A stretch of DNA of 64,000 nucleotides from positions 55,030-119,029 of the forward strand of contig NZ_JAESDK010000012.1 of the NCBI RefSeq assembly GCF_019249245.1. Direction: 5' to 3'. This DNA comes from Alteromonas lipotrueiana. GTDB lineage: Bacteria; Pseudomonadota; Gammaproteobacteria; Enterobacterales; Alteromonadaceae. Shown in pieces: positions 20,399 through 29,745 of the stretch (the first letter of the stretch is position 1; the number at the start of each line of letters is the position of its first letter). The position numbers were made by a program, and so were the translations under genes. Below the pieces are notes generated by a model. It ran no database searches. It had not been told where the DNA came from and worked only from the letters and a program-made list of their open reading frames with translations.

Positions 20399-21795
20399 GC
20401 AATACGCTCCCGACGGCGATCAAGCTTTCCCAGGCGAGATGCCTCAATAGCCTGTACGACTCTTTCCATTCGTGAACTGCGCGACCCTTTAATTAAGATT
20501 GAAATATCACGCTGCTCTTGTTCAACCCGACTCAATAAGTTATTTACCAGATTGTCGACTTCGTAAAAATGCTGACCCTGGTGGTCAAACACGGTACTCG
20601 CGCTTTGACTCAGTACGCCTAGCGTCAGTAGGTAGTCGATGCCTTTGCGCCTGGCGTATTGGCCAACCTGCTCATGGTAAAAACGCGCCTGCTCGCCAAG
20701 TTCGGCCATATCGCCAAGCACCATAATTCTTACGCCGCTAAAAGACGACAAAGTATCAATTGCGGCATTCACCGACGCCACATTCGCATTGTAGGTATCA
20801 TCCAGCAGTCGCACCTGACTGGTCAGGGTTTTCACGTTTAACCGGCCCTTCACCTGCTGCATTTCACGCAATCCTTCACTGATATCTTCCAGCGTTGCGC
20901 CAACCTGCATAGCCAAAGACGCCGCCACCAACGCGTTTCCTACATTATGCACACCGGGGATTGCCAGCTGAATGGCGGTAGTGCCAGCCGGCGTAACCAT
21001 GTCGAATTCAGCACAGCCGTCAAGCCCAACCGAGATATCCCGCGCGCAAAAATCTGCCGGATTTTTTTGGTCAGGGGAAAAGGTCTGAACCTGTTTGTCC
21101 TGCACTTTACCAAGCCAAAAGTCAGCGAACTGGCTATCTATGTTTATGATCGCCATCCCTTGTGCGCTAAGGCCGCGAAATATTTCGCTTTTTGCACGCG
21201 CCACGCCAAATAAACTTCCAAACCCTTCAAGGTGTGAAGCCGCAGCATTTACAATAGTGGCCACGTCGGGTTTCACCAAAGCGGTGGTATAGGCAATTTC
21301 GCCCAAATGATTGGCACCAAGCTCCATAACCGCAAAGTCGTGGTCTTCTTGTAAGCGCAGCAACGATAATGGCACCCCAATTTCGTTGTTAAAATTGCCT
21401 TGAGTCGCCAGCACATTGCCTCGGCGTGACAAAATTGAGGCCGTCATTTCTTTCACTGTGGTTTTGCCGCTGCTGCCGGTAATGGCAACTGTTTTGGGTG
21501 CAACAAACGCTTTTACGGCGGCCCCAAGCTGGCCTAAAGCCTCTCGGGTGTCAGCCACGTGTATAACAGGTAACCGGGTGCAAACATTTGCGCTGGCGAT
21601 AATTGCACTGGCGCCACCGGCCTCGGCCTGAGCAACGAATTTGTGACCATCAAAGTTGGGCCCGGTTAGGGCAATAAATACGTCACCTGCCTGAAGACTT
21701 CGGGTGTCGGTACTGACCCCAGCCACGGTGAGGTCATCACCAGACAGCTGACCGCCCACATTCTGCGCTATCCAGGACAGCGTGGTGGTTATCAT
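20392..21795 (-). CDS. murF: MurF, UDP-MurNAc-tripeptide--D-Ala-D-Ala ligase
   Basis: MurF adds the D-Ala-D-Ala dipeptide produced by Ddl. The 467-residue protein has the MurF N-terminal domain ([21 protein letters not shown] is split by this note at residue ~40), the P-loop [43 protein letters not shown] and [18 protein letters not shown]. These are all family motifs. Its ATG overlaps the murE stop (ATGA, 4 bases). Confidence 0.98.
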   Translation of the reverse strand: MITTTLSWIAQNVGGQLSGDDLTVAGVSTDTRSLQAGDVFIALTGPNFDGHKFVAQAEAGGASAIIASANVCTRLPVIHVADTREALGQLGAAVKAFVAPKTVAITGSSGKTTVKEMTASILSRRGNVLATQGNFNNEIGVPLSLLRLQEDHDFAVMELGANHLGEIAYTTALVKPDVATIVNAAASHLEGFGSLFGVARAKSEIFRGLSAQGMAIINIDSQFADFWLGKVQDKQVQTFSPDQKNPADFCARDISVGLDGCAEFDMVTPAGTTAIQLAIPGVHNVGNALVAASLAMQVGATLEDISEGLREMQQVKGRLNVKTLTSQVRLLDDTYNANVASVNAAIDTLSSFSGVRIMVLGDMAELGEQARFYHEQVGQYARRKGIDYLLTLGVLSQSASTVFDHQGQHFYEVDNLVNNLLSRVEQEQRDISILIKGSRSSRMERVVQAIEASRLGKLDRRRERIAC

Positions 21796-23321
21796 GTGTT
21801 GTACTCCATCTGCAGCCGTGCAATAACGGCGCGCTCGTTATAATTGTTTTTGGTATTTCCGATTATCTGGTATTCCTCGTGACCTTTACCCGCCACGATA
21901 ATCATGTCCTGCGGGCCGGCATTATCCAGACAATAACGAATTGCCGCCTCGCGCTGTTCTATAAACACAGCATTTTCGGGGTTAGCCAGTCCGCTACAGA
22001 TATCATCCGCAATAGCCTGAGGGGCTTCTGAACGGCTATTGTCATTGGTAATAACTATATGATCGGCGTATTGCTCGCCAGCATTCCCCATTAACGGGCG
22101 TTTGCCCTTATCCCGGTCACCGCCACAGCCAAATACACACCATAGCTGCCCCTGGGTATGAACCCGGGCACTTTGCAGTACTTTAATTAAGGCATCAGGA
22201 GTATGGGCATAATCGACCACCACATTAGCGTGGTGTTTAAACTCAAACACTTCCATGCGCCCGTCGACGGGTTTTAATAGCGGCAGTAGCCTGATGATAT
22301 TATCGAACGGCTCTCCCAGGGTCAGTGTTACCGCCACGGCGCTAAGGATGTTACGTACATTAAATGTACCTAACAAAGGCACATTAACCTGGTGATTACC
22401 CCAGCTCGATTGCAACATAAATTGCACACCCGCCTGATGATACTGAACATCGCCAGCCAGACAATAACGATACTCGTTTAACCGTAAGCATGATTTATCC
22501 ATACTGGTTAAAACCGGCTCGATGTGCGCTGGAGCATTGTTTATCCAATTCGCCGACTCGGCATCATCGGCATTCACTACTAAGGTTTTTAAACCCGGCT
22601 GAGCCAACAAGCCTCGCTTGGCCTTAGCGTAGTCTTCCATGGTGTGATGGTAATCAAGATGGTCGCGGCTTAAATTAGTAAACACCGCAATATCGGTTTT
22701 TACCTGACTCAAACGCCCTTGCACAATGGCATGGGAAGAGGCTTCAAAAGCAACCTGCCGCACCTCATGAAGCACAAAGTCTGCCAATAATGCCTGTATA
22801 GCAATGGCATCAGGGGTGGTGTTGTTCGCAGGCGACGGGGCCCATTGGGTCGAGGTACCTTCATACACGCCGCTACCCAGGGTCCCAATCGCAGCACAGC
22901 GTGTCCCAGCCAAAGACGTTAACTGGCTGATAAGCTGCACCACAGAGGTTTTACCGTTAGTGCCGGTCACAGCGATTGAATCTAATTTTGATGCCGGATA
23001 ATCGTAAAAGGCTGCGGCCAGCGACGAGAGCATGGCGGGTAAATCGAACAGGTGCACGATGACCGTGCCCGCCCGCATCTCCATTGCCCCGTGGGCGCCG
23101 CTGTCGTCAGTTTGCGCCAGAATGACTTTTGCACCTAAACTAATTGCCTGGGGTATAAATTCGCGGCCATCTAATTCGTGACCTTTCAAGGCGATAAAAG
23201 CCTGTCGGGGAGCCACCTGGCGACTGTCTAACGCCAGTCCTTCAATACGAATATCGGGCGCTTCGATGCCAAATTTCGCCAACAGTGGCCGCACACTTTG
23301 AGTAAATGCGTTAGCTACCAT
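21792..23321 (-). CDS. murE: MurE, UDP-MurNAc-L-Ala-D-Glu--diaminopimelate ligase
   Basis: MurE adds the third stem-peptide residue. The 509-residue protein has P-loop VTGTNGKTSVVQL, EASSHAIVQGRL, NLSRDHLDYHHTMEDYA and VDYAHTPDALIKVL. The substrate-recognition loop reads ITNDNSRSEAP: the motif that is usually DNPR in meso-DAP-adding enzymes is DNSR here, keeping the Asp, Asn and the diagnostic Arg. Meso-DAP is therefore still the expected substrate, as in other gammaproteobacteria. It overlaps ftsI by 11 bases and murF by 4. Confidence 0.97.
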   Translation of the reverse strand: MVANAFTQSVRPLLAKFGIEAPDIRIEGLALDSRQVAPRQAFIALKGHELDGREFIPQAISLGAKVILAQTDDSGAHGAMEMRAGTVIVHLFDLPAMLSSLAAAFYDYPASKLDSIAVTGTNGKTSVVQLISQLTSLAGTRCAAIGTLGSGVYEGTSTQWAPSPANNTTPDAIAIQALLADFVLHEVRQVAFEASSHAIVQGRLSQVKTDIAVFTNLSRDHLDYHHTMEDYAKAKRGLLAQPGLKTLVVNADDAESANWINNAPAHIEPVLTSMDKSCLRLNEYRYCLAGDVQYHQAGVQFMLQSSWGNHQVNVPLLGTFNVRNILSAVAVTLTLGEPFDNIIRLLPLLKPVDGRMEVFEFKHHANVVVDYAHTPDALIKVLQSARVHTQGQLWCVFGCGGDRDKGKRPLMGNAGEQYADHIVITNDNSRSEAPQAIADDICSGLANPENAVFIEQREAAIRYCLDNAGPQDMIIVAGKGHEEYQIIGNTKNNYNERAVIARLQMEYNT

Positions 23322-25086
23322 GCTGGCCTCCGGTTAACCATTGGGTGGACGTAACCTGTTTATCATCAGGCGGAATATTCAATAATTGTAATGCCCCGCC
23401 CATAATCGCTGAAAAAGCGGGGGCCGCGGTATCGCCGGCATGATACAAGTCGCCGCCGGGCTCGTTAATAAGCACTACCGTAACCAATCTCGGGTCAGAC
23501 AATGGCGCAATTCCAGCAAAAATATTGACGTACTCTTCGCCATATCCTCCGGCCACCGCTTTTCGACTGGTTCCAGTTTTGCCACCCACCCGGTAGCCGG
23601 CTATAGCTGCCTTAGTGGCAGTTCCGCCACGTTGTACAACCGACTCAAGCATATTCATTACAGCATTAGCGTTTTTCTCACTAAGTACCCGTTCGTCCTG
23701 GGGTTTCCACCCTTTTGATTCAGGACGCTTAACAATCTTCAGAGGATGCTTAATTCCCCCATTGGCAATAGTGGCGTACATTCTGGCAAGTTGAGCGGTG
23801 GTGACTGAAATACCATAGCCAAAAGATAACGTGGCTAACTCAAATTTTGACCAGCGGTTTCGCTCATGAAATATACCGTCGCTTTCACCGGGCATATTGG
23901 TACCGGTATCAGTCATCAGCCCCATGTTGTAATAAGTATCAAGCAAAAAGTTTTTGGGCACGCCCAGGGCCAGCCGCGAAGTTCCCATGTTGCTGGAATG
24001 CTGAATAATCTCTTCAAGAGTTAACTCACCATAATTGCGGTGATCTTTAACCAGACTGCCGCCTAAGCGCATCCAGCCGGGGTGGGTGTCCACACTGTCA
24101 TTTATTTCAACATTACCAAACTCAAGAGCCGAAAGAACCGCAAGCGGCTTCATTGCCGAACCTGGCTCAAAAGCATCCGTTAAAACCCGGTTGCGCATTC
24201 TGCGCGGCGATACATCGCTGCGATCGTTAGGGTTAAACGAAGGCGCGTTAACCATGGCCAGAATTTCACCGGTATGTACATCGGCTACAATGGCCGAAGC
24301 CGAAGTAGCCTGGTAATACAGCATGGCTTCTTTTATTTCACGGTACGCCAAAGCCTGAATACGCTGGTCGATAGTCAGCGTTAAGTTGCCTGCCGCTTCG
24401 CCGTCTTTTGACTCCAGAATTTCGACCTGGCGGCCTTTGGCATCGCGTCGGATAATCTTTGAGCCCGCAGTACCCGTTAGCCAGTCATCATAAAGACGCT
24501 CAAGCCCTTCAATACCCGAGTCGTCCACGTTGGTAATGCCAATGAGCTGGGCGGTCACCTCACCGTTTGGATAATAACGGCGACTTTCGCGACGCAGATA
24601 AATACCTGGAATATCAAGTTGACTGACATAGTCTGCCATGGCCGGAGACACCTGACGCTGTAAATACACAAACCGGCGTTCCGGGTTTTTTACTTTGTCT
24701 TTGAGTTCCTGCACATCGCGCCCCAGAACATCAGCCAAAGCCTCCCACCGCCGGGTACGAGACAGGCCATTTTTTTGATGAACAATTTTAGGGTCGGCGT
24801 AAATGGCTCTTACCGGAACGCTTACCGCTAACTCAACCCCATTACGATCAGCAATAAGACCACGATAGGTGGGCATATCCCGGGTACGTAATGTACGGTA
24901 ATCCCCTTGCTCAATTAAACTGTCAGGAGCGATAACCTGAATATAAGCGGCACGTACTGCAATCGCGCTAAATACTAACGCCACCGCCAATAGCACTACA
25001 ACAAAGCGCCACTGAACCAGGCTCGGCTTCACATTTTGCCGGGCGCCGCGGTTCTGTTTTTTTCCTTTGTGCGGTGACTTTGTCAT
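23311..25086 (-). CDS. ftsI: FtsI (PBP3), septal peptidoglycan transpeptidase
   Basis: FtsI cross-links septal peptidoglycan and is a class B penicillin-binding protein. The 591-residue protein has a basic cytoplasmic tail, one membrane helix (about 27-50), the dimerisation domain with RGLIADRNGVELAVS, and the transpeptidase domain. That domain contains FEPGSAMKPLAVLSAL (SxxK with the catalytic Ser), HSSNMGTS (SxN) and GGKTGTSRKAV (KTG). It lies between ftsL and murE with short overlaps on both sides. Confidence 0.98.
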   Translation of the reverse strand: MTKSPHKGKKQNRGARQNVKPSLVQWRFVVVLLAVALVFSAIAVRAAYIQVIAPDSLIEQGDYRTLRTRDMPTYRGLIADRNGVELAVSVPVRAIYADPKIVHQKNGLSRTRRWEALADVLGRDVQELKDKVKNPERRFVYLQRQVSPAMADYVSQLDIPGIYLRRESRRYYPNGEVTAQLIGITNVDDSGIEGLERLYDDWLTGTAGSKIIRRDAKGRQVEILESKDGEAAGNLTLTIDQRIQALAYREIKEAMLYYQATSASAIVADVHTGEILAMVNAPSFNPNDRSDVSPRRMRNRVLTDAFEPGSAMKPLAVLSALEFGNVEINDSVDTHPGWMRLGGSLVKDHRNYGELTLEEIIQHSSNMGTSRLALGVPKNFLLDTYYNMGLMTDTGTNMPGESDGIFHERNRWSKFELATLSFGYGISVTTAQLARMYATIANGGIKHPLKIVKRPESKGWKPQDERVLSEKNANAVMNMLESVVQRGGTATKAAIAGYRVGGKTGTSRKAVAGGYGEEYVNIFAGIAPLSDPRLVTVVLINEPGGDLYHAGDTAAPAFSAIMGGALQLLNIPPDDKQVTSTQWLTGGQHGS

Positions 25087-25424
25087 TTTATTTTTATTAC
25101 CACTTCCTGATCAGCACTGGGACGATGCATATCCAGCTGCTTTTCTACCATAGCTTCAATTCGGTTGTGTTCTGTGAGCGCGCGCTGCTCTAATACCAGG
25201 TTACGCCACTGCACATCTAACTCATCACGTTGCTGCATAAGACTTTCAAGCTCGATATTTTGTTGCCGATTGTGGTGGCTGGCCAGTACCACCGCTATGC
25301 TTGAAACAATCACCATCAAATACAACAAAACCCGCAACTTGTTGCGGGCTAAATCGTGGACCAGAATGCCGATGAGGCTGAATTTCGTGGCCGCCTGTCG
25401 GTCTTCACTGGCCGCCGGACTCAT
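25083..25424 (-). CDS. ftsL: FtsL, small bitopic divisome protein
   Basis: FtsL forms the FtsQLB complex that activates FtsWI. The 113-residue protein has a cytoplasmic N-terminus, one membrane helix ([19 protein letters not shown], about 34-52) and a periplasmic heptad-rich coiled coil that includes [19 protein letters not shown]. Sequence identity in this family is low, but position (between rsmH and ftsI, overlapping both by four bases or less) and topology are decisive. Confidence 0.93.
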   Translation of the reverse strand: MSPAASEDRQAATKFSLIGILVHDLARNKLRVLLYLMVIVSSIAVVLASHHNRQQNIELESLMQQRDELDVQWRNLVLEQRALTEHNRIEAMVEKQLDMHRPSADQEVVIKIK

Positions 25425-26353
25425 AGCTTTTCAGCCACCCTCAATACCGAGCTTCGCGAGCGAACATTCACTTCAATCTCTTTGGCGCTCGGCTTTATAG
25501 CCTTGCCAATAGGTTTGAGTACTTTATCTGCGTCTATCTCTGCCTGCGTAACCGGCAGATTATGAGGTACAACCTTGCCTTTACTTTGTTCTTTGATAAA
25601 TCGCTTTACCAGGCGGTCTTCTAACGAATGAAAGGAGATAACCGCCAGACGACCACCAGGCTTTAACACCTTAGTTGCCGCTTTCAGACCCACCCGTAAT
25701 TGCTCAAGCTCTGCATTTATATAAATGCGGATACCCTGAAAAGCCCGGGTGGCCGGATGTTTGTATTTGTCTTTTACCGGAACCGCCTGATCAATCAGTT
25801 CAGCAAATTCAAGGGTACGGCTAAGCGGTTGAGTTTGACGACGTTCCACCACCGCGTGAGCTATACGCTTACCAAACTTTTCTTCACCAAATTCTTTAAT
25901 AACCTGGGTGATATCCTGAAGCTCTGCTTTGTTTAGCCAGTCAGCGGCACTGATACCACGGCTGGTATCCATACGCATATCTAAAGGGCCGTCGCGTAAA
26001 AAACTAAACCCGCGGTCAGCATCGTCCAGCTGAGGTGATGAAACACCCAGATCCATCAATACACCGTCAACTTTACCGCCCAGCCCTTGTTGTTCGAGCT
26101 GCTCAGCCAAAGTGCCAAAGGGTTCATGAATAATTGAAAAGCGCGGATCGCTCAACAACGGTTGAGCTGCTTCAATAGCCTGAGGATCGCGGTCAAAAGC
26201 AATCAAACGACCCTGTTCTGATAGTTGTTCAAGAATTTTACGAGAGTGCCCGCCACGGCCGAAAGTGGCATCAACATAGACACCATCTGGTTTAATCGCC
26301 AGACCGTCCATACATTCGTTAAGTAAAACAGAGATGTGAGCAAAGTTGCTCAT
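25421..26353 (-). CDS. rsmH: RsmH (MraW), 16S rRNA C1402 N4-methyltransferase
   Basis: RsmH methylates N4 of C1402 in the ribosomal P site using SAM. The 310-residue protein starts [18 protein letters not shown] and has the SAM-binding [14 protein letters not shown] and [30 protein letters not shown], and [18 protein letters not shown], all family signatures. It is the second gene of the dcw operon, with its ATG overlapping the end of mraZ. Confidence 0.98.
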   Translation of the reverse strand: MSNFAHISVLLNECMDGLAIKPDGVYVDATFGRGGHSRKILEQLSEQGRLIAFDRDPQAIEAAQPLLSDPRFSIIHEPFGTLAEQLEQQGLGGKVDGVLMDLGVSSPQLDDADRGFSFLRDGPLDMRMDTSRGISAADWLNKAELQDITQVIKEFGEEKFGKRIAHAVVERRQTQPLSRTLEFAELIDQAVPVKDKYKHPATRAFQGIRIYINAELEQLRVGLKAATKVLKPGGRLAVISFHSLEDRLVKRFIKEQSKGKVVPHNLPVTQAEIDADKVLKPIGKAIKPSAKEIEVNVRSRSSVLRVAEKL

Positions 26354-26808
26354 AAAGAAAAATCCTGTAAACGTTCGGTAAGTTCAAAGTTTCCTTCACG
26401 CTCAATATCCATATCTGCTTCAACCTGACGGGCCCAAATATCGGCATCCCATATCTCAAGTTTATTAAGCTGACCTACTAACATAATTTCTTTGTTCAGA
26501 TTTGCGCGTTCGCGTAGAGGAGAAGACAACAGAAAACGTCCGCTTTTATCCATTTCGCCCTCGGTTGCATAACCAAGTAGCAAGCGTTGCAAACGACGTT
26601 CAGCAGGAATAGTACTGGAGAACTTACTAAGTTTTAATTCAATTTCTTCCCATTCGGGAAGTGGGTAAAGTAGCAAACAACATTGTTGTGTATCGGCGGT
26701 GCAGACCAGCTGACCGTTGCAATCATCCAACAAAGGTTGACGATATTTTGTTGGTATGGCCAACCTTCCCTTTGCGTCTAGATTGATTGCGTTAGCGCCG
26801 CGGAACAT
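26350..26808 (-). CDS. mraZ: MraZ, transcriptional regulator of the dcw cluster
   Basis: MraZ is a SpoVT-AbrB-type DNA-binding protein that forms ring oligomers and represses its own operon in E. coli. The 152-residue protein has both DxxxR repeats: [14 protein letters not shown] (about 11-24) and [14 protein letters not shown] (about 83-96). It is the first gene of the run that extends to ftsZ. Its probable binding repeats and promoter lie 78-140 bases upstream. The long leader between the promoter and ATG is A-rich just before the start codon. Confidence 0.97.
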   Translation of the reverse strand: MFRGANAINLDAKGRLAIPTKYRQPLLDDCNGQLVCTADTQQCCLLLYPLPEWEEIELKLSKFSSTIPAERRLQRLLLGYATEGEMDKSGRFLLSSPLRERANLNKEIMLVGQLNKLEIWDADIWARQVEADMDIEREGNFELTERLQDFSL

Positions 26809-26885
26809 TCCCCTAGCCTTTTTTTATTTTTGTTTGTATTTTTCTTGTTTTATGGATGCTGCTCTGCAAAAACGATGTCTTTCGA

Positions 26886-26910
26886 TCCACAATTCGCCAC
26901 ATTTACCCAC
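26886..26910 (-). promoter_or_regulatory. Probable MraZ operator (three GTGG repeats at 10-bp period)
   Basis: On the minus strand the sequence reads GTGGG, GTGGC and GTGGA, each starting 10 bases after the last. Published MraZ sites are TGGG-like direct repeats with 6-bp spacers, that is, the same 10-bp period. The repeats lie immediately downstream of the -10 hexamer of the mraZ promoter, a suitable place for repression. Confidence 0.75.
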
Positions 26911-26911
26911 T

Positions 26912-26950
26912 GCTTGACAGTGTAGGTAGGTTGCGCGGTCACTGTCAAGC
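26912..26950. repeat. Perfect 11-bp inverted repeat spanning the mraZ promoter
   Basis: GCTTGACAGTG (26912-26922) is the exact reverse complement of CACTGTCAAGC (26940-26950), with a 17-base loop. One arm carries the -35 TTGACA and the other the -10 of the minus-strand mraZ promoter. It may be a regulator site or an mRNA hairpin. Confidence 0.75.
26919..26948 (-). promoter_or_regulatory. Probable mraZ/dcw promoter
   Basis: On the minus strand TTGACA (26948-26943) is followed after 18 bases by TACACT (26924-26919). The start would be near 26912, about 104 bases before the mraZ ATG, just upstream of the GTGG repeats. Confidence 0.65.
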
Positions 26951-26990
26951 AAAAAACCTGGCTGCAAGCCGCGTGGCCATTGACTTTGAC

Positions 26991-27006
26991 CTGTATCTAT
27001 ATACAG
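26991..27006. promoter_or_regulatory. LexA (SOS) box
   Basis: CTGTATCTATATACAG matches the CTGT-N8-ACAG gammaproteobacterial LexA consensus with an AT-rich alternating core. On the plus strand it lies between TTGACT (26980-26985) and TACAGT (27002-27007), a plausible promoter with 16-base spacing. No protein-coding gene follows on the plus strand before the terminator at 27187. On the minus strand it is about 185 bases upstream of mraZ. Confidence 0.7.
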
Positions 27007-27186
27007 TGAAGCGCTGAAGTGGCTGATAATTGAACAGAAAAAACCGAGGCGGACGGACTAATTTTTTTAAATTTTATTTATAGAAAAGCGCAAACGGGGG
27101 GTTGTATAACCGTATGGTGGGTTTTAAGAGCGACCCGGCGAAAAACATTCAGTGCTGTCCAAAGCAAAAATCAGAATCGTACGAAT

Positions 27187-27229
27187 AAAAAAGCCGGCTG
27201 CGATATTTAAACCAAAGCCGGCTTTTTTA
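27187..27229. terminator. Terminator of sapC (functional in both directions)
   Basis: AAAAAAGCCGGCT and AGCCGGCTTTTTT form a stem of about 12 bp around a 17-base loop. It follows the sapC stop on the minus strand and would also end any transcript coming from the LexA-box promoter on the plus strand. Confidence 0.85.
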
Positions 27230-27247
27230 AAAGATGGGGGTCAAAAC

Positions 27248-28036
27248 TTACTGGTTGTTAGCGTCGTTTTGTTGTTGCTTCTGTTCCTGCTTCTGTTCCT
27301 GGGCATTTACCGAGCTCAGTTGCATGGTTTGAATTGGGTTGTCAGTTTCTTTAGACAGCTCTACCAGGCGGTTTAACTGACCTAACGACATCATGACCGC
27401 ATACATTGCGCCTAAAAATCCTGATTTGTGTAACTCAAGTACTTTTTCTTCAGGAAGTTCCAGCATTTTCTTTTCGTTAATGCTAAGCATGCCAGTGACA
27501 TTGCGCTGCTGACCGTCTTTGTATAAAAGACGAATCTGAATCTCTTCCAATAACTCAAGTTCGATAACTTGTTTTACAAAGCGTTGAGTCATCATTTCAC
27601 TGTTGGCCAGGTCGCCCAAAAATTGCTGGCGGTTTTGAAGGTACTCAGACGGTTCTCCGCTTTCGGTAAACAAAGGTTGTCCTTCGTCACCTAACAGCTC
27701 GCTGTTATCGTCAATATATACACCCAGTTTTTCGCCGTCTGGGCGAACATCAAACGGGTAACGCAATACGTTCATAGGAACGTGCGGACCTTTCCAACGA
27801 TCTGAAGCCAAAAACAGGTTTTGATTTTGTTCCATGCCCAGCATAGCCACTACATGGTAGCGATCTGCTTTTGGATCTTTAATAAAAACAATTGGCATAG
27901 ACGATGCCAGCTGTGCAAATTCTTTAATCGATGCTGCAGCAAGGTGGGTTTTCTTTGCAAAGGCGAAGCTGTTGTTCACCGCTACTTTGGTGTCTTTGTG
28001 TTTTTCTTTATCTAGCGGAATGTAATTAATAGCCAT
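27248..28036 (-). CDS. SapC family protein
   Basis: The 262-residue protein belongs to the SapC family (named for an S-layer-associated gene of Campylobacter; molecular role not established). It has no signal peptide or membrane helix. Family-like segments are MPIVFIKDP near residue 50, NVLRYPFDVRPDGEKLGVYID and SINEKKMLELPEEKVLELHKSGFLGAMYAVMMSLGQL (split at its midpoint). The last 20 or so residues are a low-complexity Gln/Asn-rich tail (QEQKQEQKQQQND), an unusual ending. In related bacteria such genes often neighbour TonB receptors or halogenases; none is nearby here. Confidence 0.85.
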   Translation of the reverse strand: MAINYIPLDKEKHKDTKVAVNNSFAFAKKTHLAAASIKEFAQLASSMPIVFIKDPKADRYHVVAMLGMEQNQNLFLASDRWKGPHVPMNVLRYPFDVRPDGEKLGVYIDDNSELLGDEGQPLFTESGEPSEYLQNRQQFLGDLANSEMMTQRFVKQVIELELLEEIQIRLLYKDGQQRNVTGMLSINEKKMLELPEEKVLELHKSGFLGAMYAVMMSLGQLNRLVELSKETDNPIQTMQLSSVNAQEQKQEQKQQQNDANNQ

Positions 28037-28195
28037 AATCTACTTCTCGTAACAGTTAGGGGTGGTAATGAATACATGGATCAGAAGACAACGCCACAAG
28101 CGGATTGTTTCATGCGTTCCACACTGTAAACCGGCGTAAGATGCCAAGGTTAAAAATGCATGGAAAAGTATTACCACGATATTTACTTCAACAAA

Positions 28196-28344
28196 TGCCC
28201 TGCCCTGTTGCACGTTCTTGCGCGTGCTCCTAAACAGCAGGGAGTGGGGGCAGTATCCCGTATTTACGGGCGTAAGTCACGCGCATGCACCATATCAAGT
28301 TTTAAGATTTTATGACAACCGATTAACAGTTTTTTTTAATCGGT
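28196..28344. other. Structured non-coding region between sapC and the dipeptidase gene
   Basis: The 419-base gap (28037-28455) contains three consecutive potential hairpins. The first is nested: TGCCC (28196) with GGGCA (28252), then CCCTGTT with AACAGCAGGG, then GCACG with CGTGC. The second is CCCGTA-TT-TACGGG (28257-28270). The third is ACCGATTAA (28318) with TTAATCGGT (28344). I do not recognise a known riboswitch. It could be part of the 5' leader of either divergent gene. Confidence 0.4.
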
Positions 28345-28455
28345 AACCAAACTGGTATCGCCGCACTGGTCATGGCACACTGGCTACAGATTGTTCTTCT
28401 GTTCGTTCCAAACAAAATTAACTTGTTGAATTTCATATAAAAGGAACCTTGTTTT

Positions 28456-29658
28456 ATGTTTGCAAAATCTTCTTTGCGCGCCGCTTTGTTTTGTGGCGTA
28501 AGTTGTACCCTGGCCGCCCCTGCTCTCGCCGCCGAGGTATCGTCTCAAGCCAAAGACCTTGCTCAAAAAAGCATCATTGTGGATGGCCACATTGATGTTC
28601 CTTATCGTATCCACGATGTGTGGGCCGATGTAACCCAGGCCACTGATGATGGCGATTTTGACTATCCGCGCGCTAAGCAAGGCGGTTTGAATGCCCCTTT
28701 TATGTCTATTTATGTACCGGCCTCTTTGGATAATTCGTCAGAGTCGACGCAGTTGGCGCATCGGCTAATAGACTCGGTTGAAGCCATTGCATACCGTGCC
28801 CCAGACAAATTTGCTATTGCAACCAGTGTTAAAGAAGTAAAAGATCAGTTTGATAAAGGCCTAATTTCGCTGCCCATGGGTATGGAGAATGGCTCACCTA
28901 TTCAGGGTGACATAGCCAATTTACACACCTTTTACGAACGCGGTATCCGCTATATTACGCTGGCCCATTCGCAGGCAAATCATATTAGTGACTCCTCGTA
29001 TGACTTACGTCGAAAATGGAAAGGCCTGAGCCCGTTTGGTAAAAAGCTGATTAAAGAGATGAATAACATAGGTATGCTTATTGATATCTCTCACGTGTCT
29101 GATGATGCGTTTTATCAGGTGATTGAACTAACCAATACGCCCGTTATTGCATCGCATTCTTCATTACGTCACTTTACCCCGGGCTTTGAGCGTAATATGA
29201 GCGACGATATGCTCAAAAAACTGGGCAAAAATGGCGGCATTGTGATGATAAACTTTGGTTCTGGATTTGTGACCAAAGAAGCGCGCAAGTGGCGGGATGG
29301 TTTAAGTAAGCATACTCGCAAACTGGTCACCAAGTATGGCAAAGATAGCGATGAGGTCATTAACGCAGAAAGCAGCTATCGTGAGCTGAAGCCTTATCCT
29401 TATTCAGACTTATCTGAAGTATTGGATCATATTGATTACGTGGTGAAATTAATCGGTATTGAGCATGTAGGTATTGGTTCAGATTACGATGGTGTGGGCG
29501 ACACCCTACCTACCGGCCTCAAAGACGTTGCAGCATTTCCTAATCTGATACAGGGTCTGATGGACCGCGGCTATAAAAAGGCTGATATTACAAAAATTCT
29601 GGGCGCAAATTTTTTACGCGTCTGGGAGCAGGTTGAACAATACGCTGACAAGCATTAG
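28456..29658 (+). CDS. Secreted membrane-dipeptidase-like M19 peptidase
   Basis: This 400-residue protein belongs to the M19 (renal dipeptidase) family of zinc dipeptidases. A signal peptide is visible at residues 1-27 (AALFCGVSCTLAAPALA). Metal-ligand and active-site segments are VDGHIDVPYR (HxD), MGMENGSPI (bridging Glu region), IDISHVSDDAF and IASHSSLRHF (His ligands) and GIGSDYDGVGD (Asp). It probably releases amino acids from dipeptides in the periplasm, useful in peptide scavenging. AAGGAACC lies upstream of the ATG. It converges on the alpha/beta hydrolase gene. Confidence 0.92.
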   Translation: MFAKSSLRAALFCGVSCTLAAPALAAEVSSQAKDLAQKSIIVDGHIDVPYRIHDVWADVTQATDDGDFDYPRAKQGGLNAPFMSIYVPASLDNSSESTQLAHRLIDSVEAIAYRAPDKFAIATSVKEVKDQFDKGLISLPMGMENGSPIQGDIANLHTFYERGIRYITLAHSQANHISDSSYDLRRKWKGLSPFGKKLIKEMNNIGMLIDISHVSDDAFYQVIELTNTPVIASHSSLRHFTPGFERNMSDDMLKKLGKNGGIVMINFGSGFVTKEARKWRDGLSKHTRKLVTKYGKDSDEVINAESSYRELKPYPYSDLSEVLDHIDYVVKLIGIEHVGIGSDYDGVGDTLPTGLKDVAAFPNLIQGLMDRGYKKADITKILGANFLRVWEQVEQYADKH

Positions 29659-29683
29659 TTTAGATAGCATAAAAAAACGAGTT

Positions 29684-29735
29684 ACGTTCCCTGACGATAC
29701 TTATTGCGCGCAATTGGCCATCGTCAGGGTAACGT
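29684..29735 (-). terminator. Hairpin between converging dipeptidase and hydrolase genes
   Basis: ACGTTCCCTGACGAT pairs with ATCGTCAGGGTAACGT over about 15 bp with one bulged base. On the minus strand the stem is followed by a run of seven T (29677-29671), so it probably terminates the hydrolase transcript. Confidence 0.65.
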
Positions 29736-29745
29736 CACGTACCTG

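Noticed and set aside
27152..27376. 74-codon GTG-initiated plus-strand frame with a Leu-rich stretch near sapC
   Set aside because: It runs through the sapC terminator, and its hydrophobic segment is the antisense of the Gln-codon-rich sapC tail.
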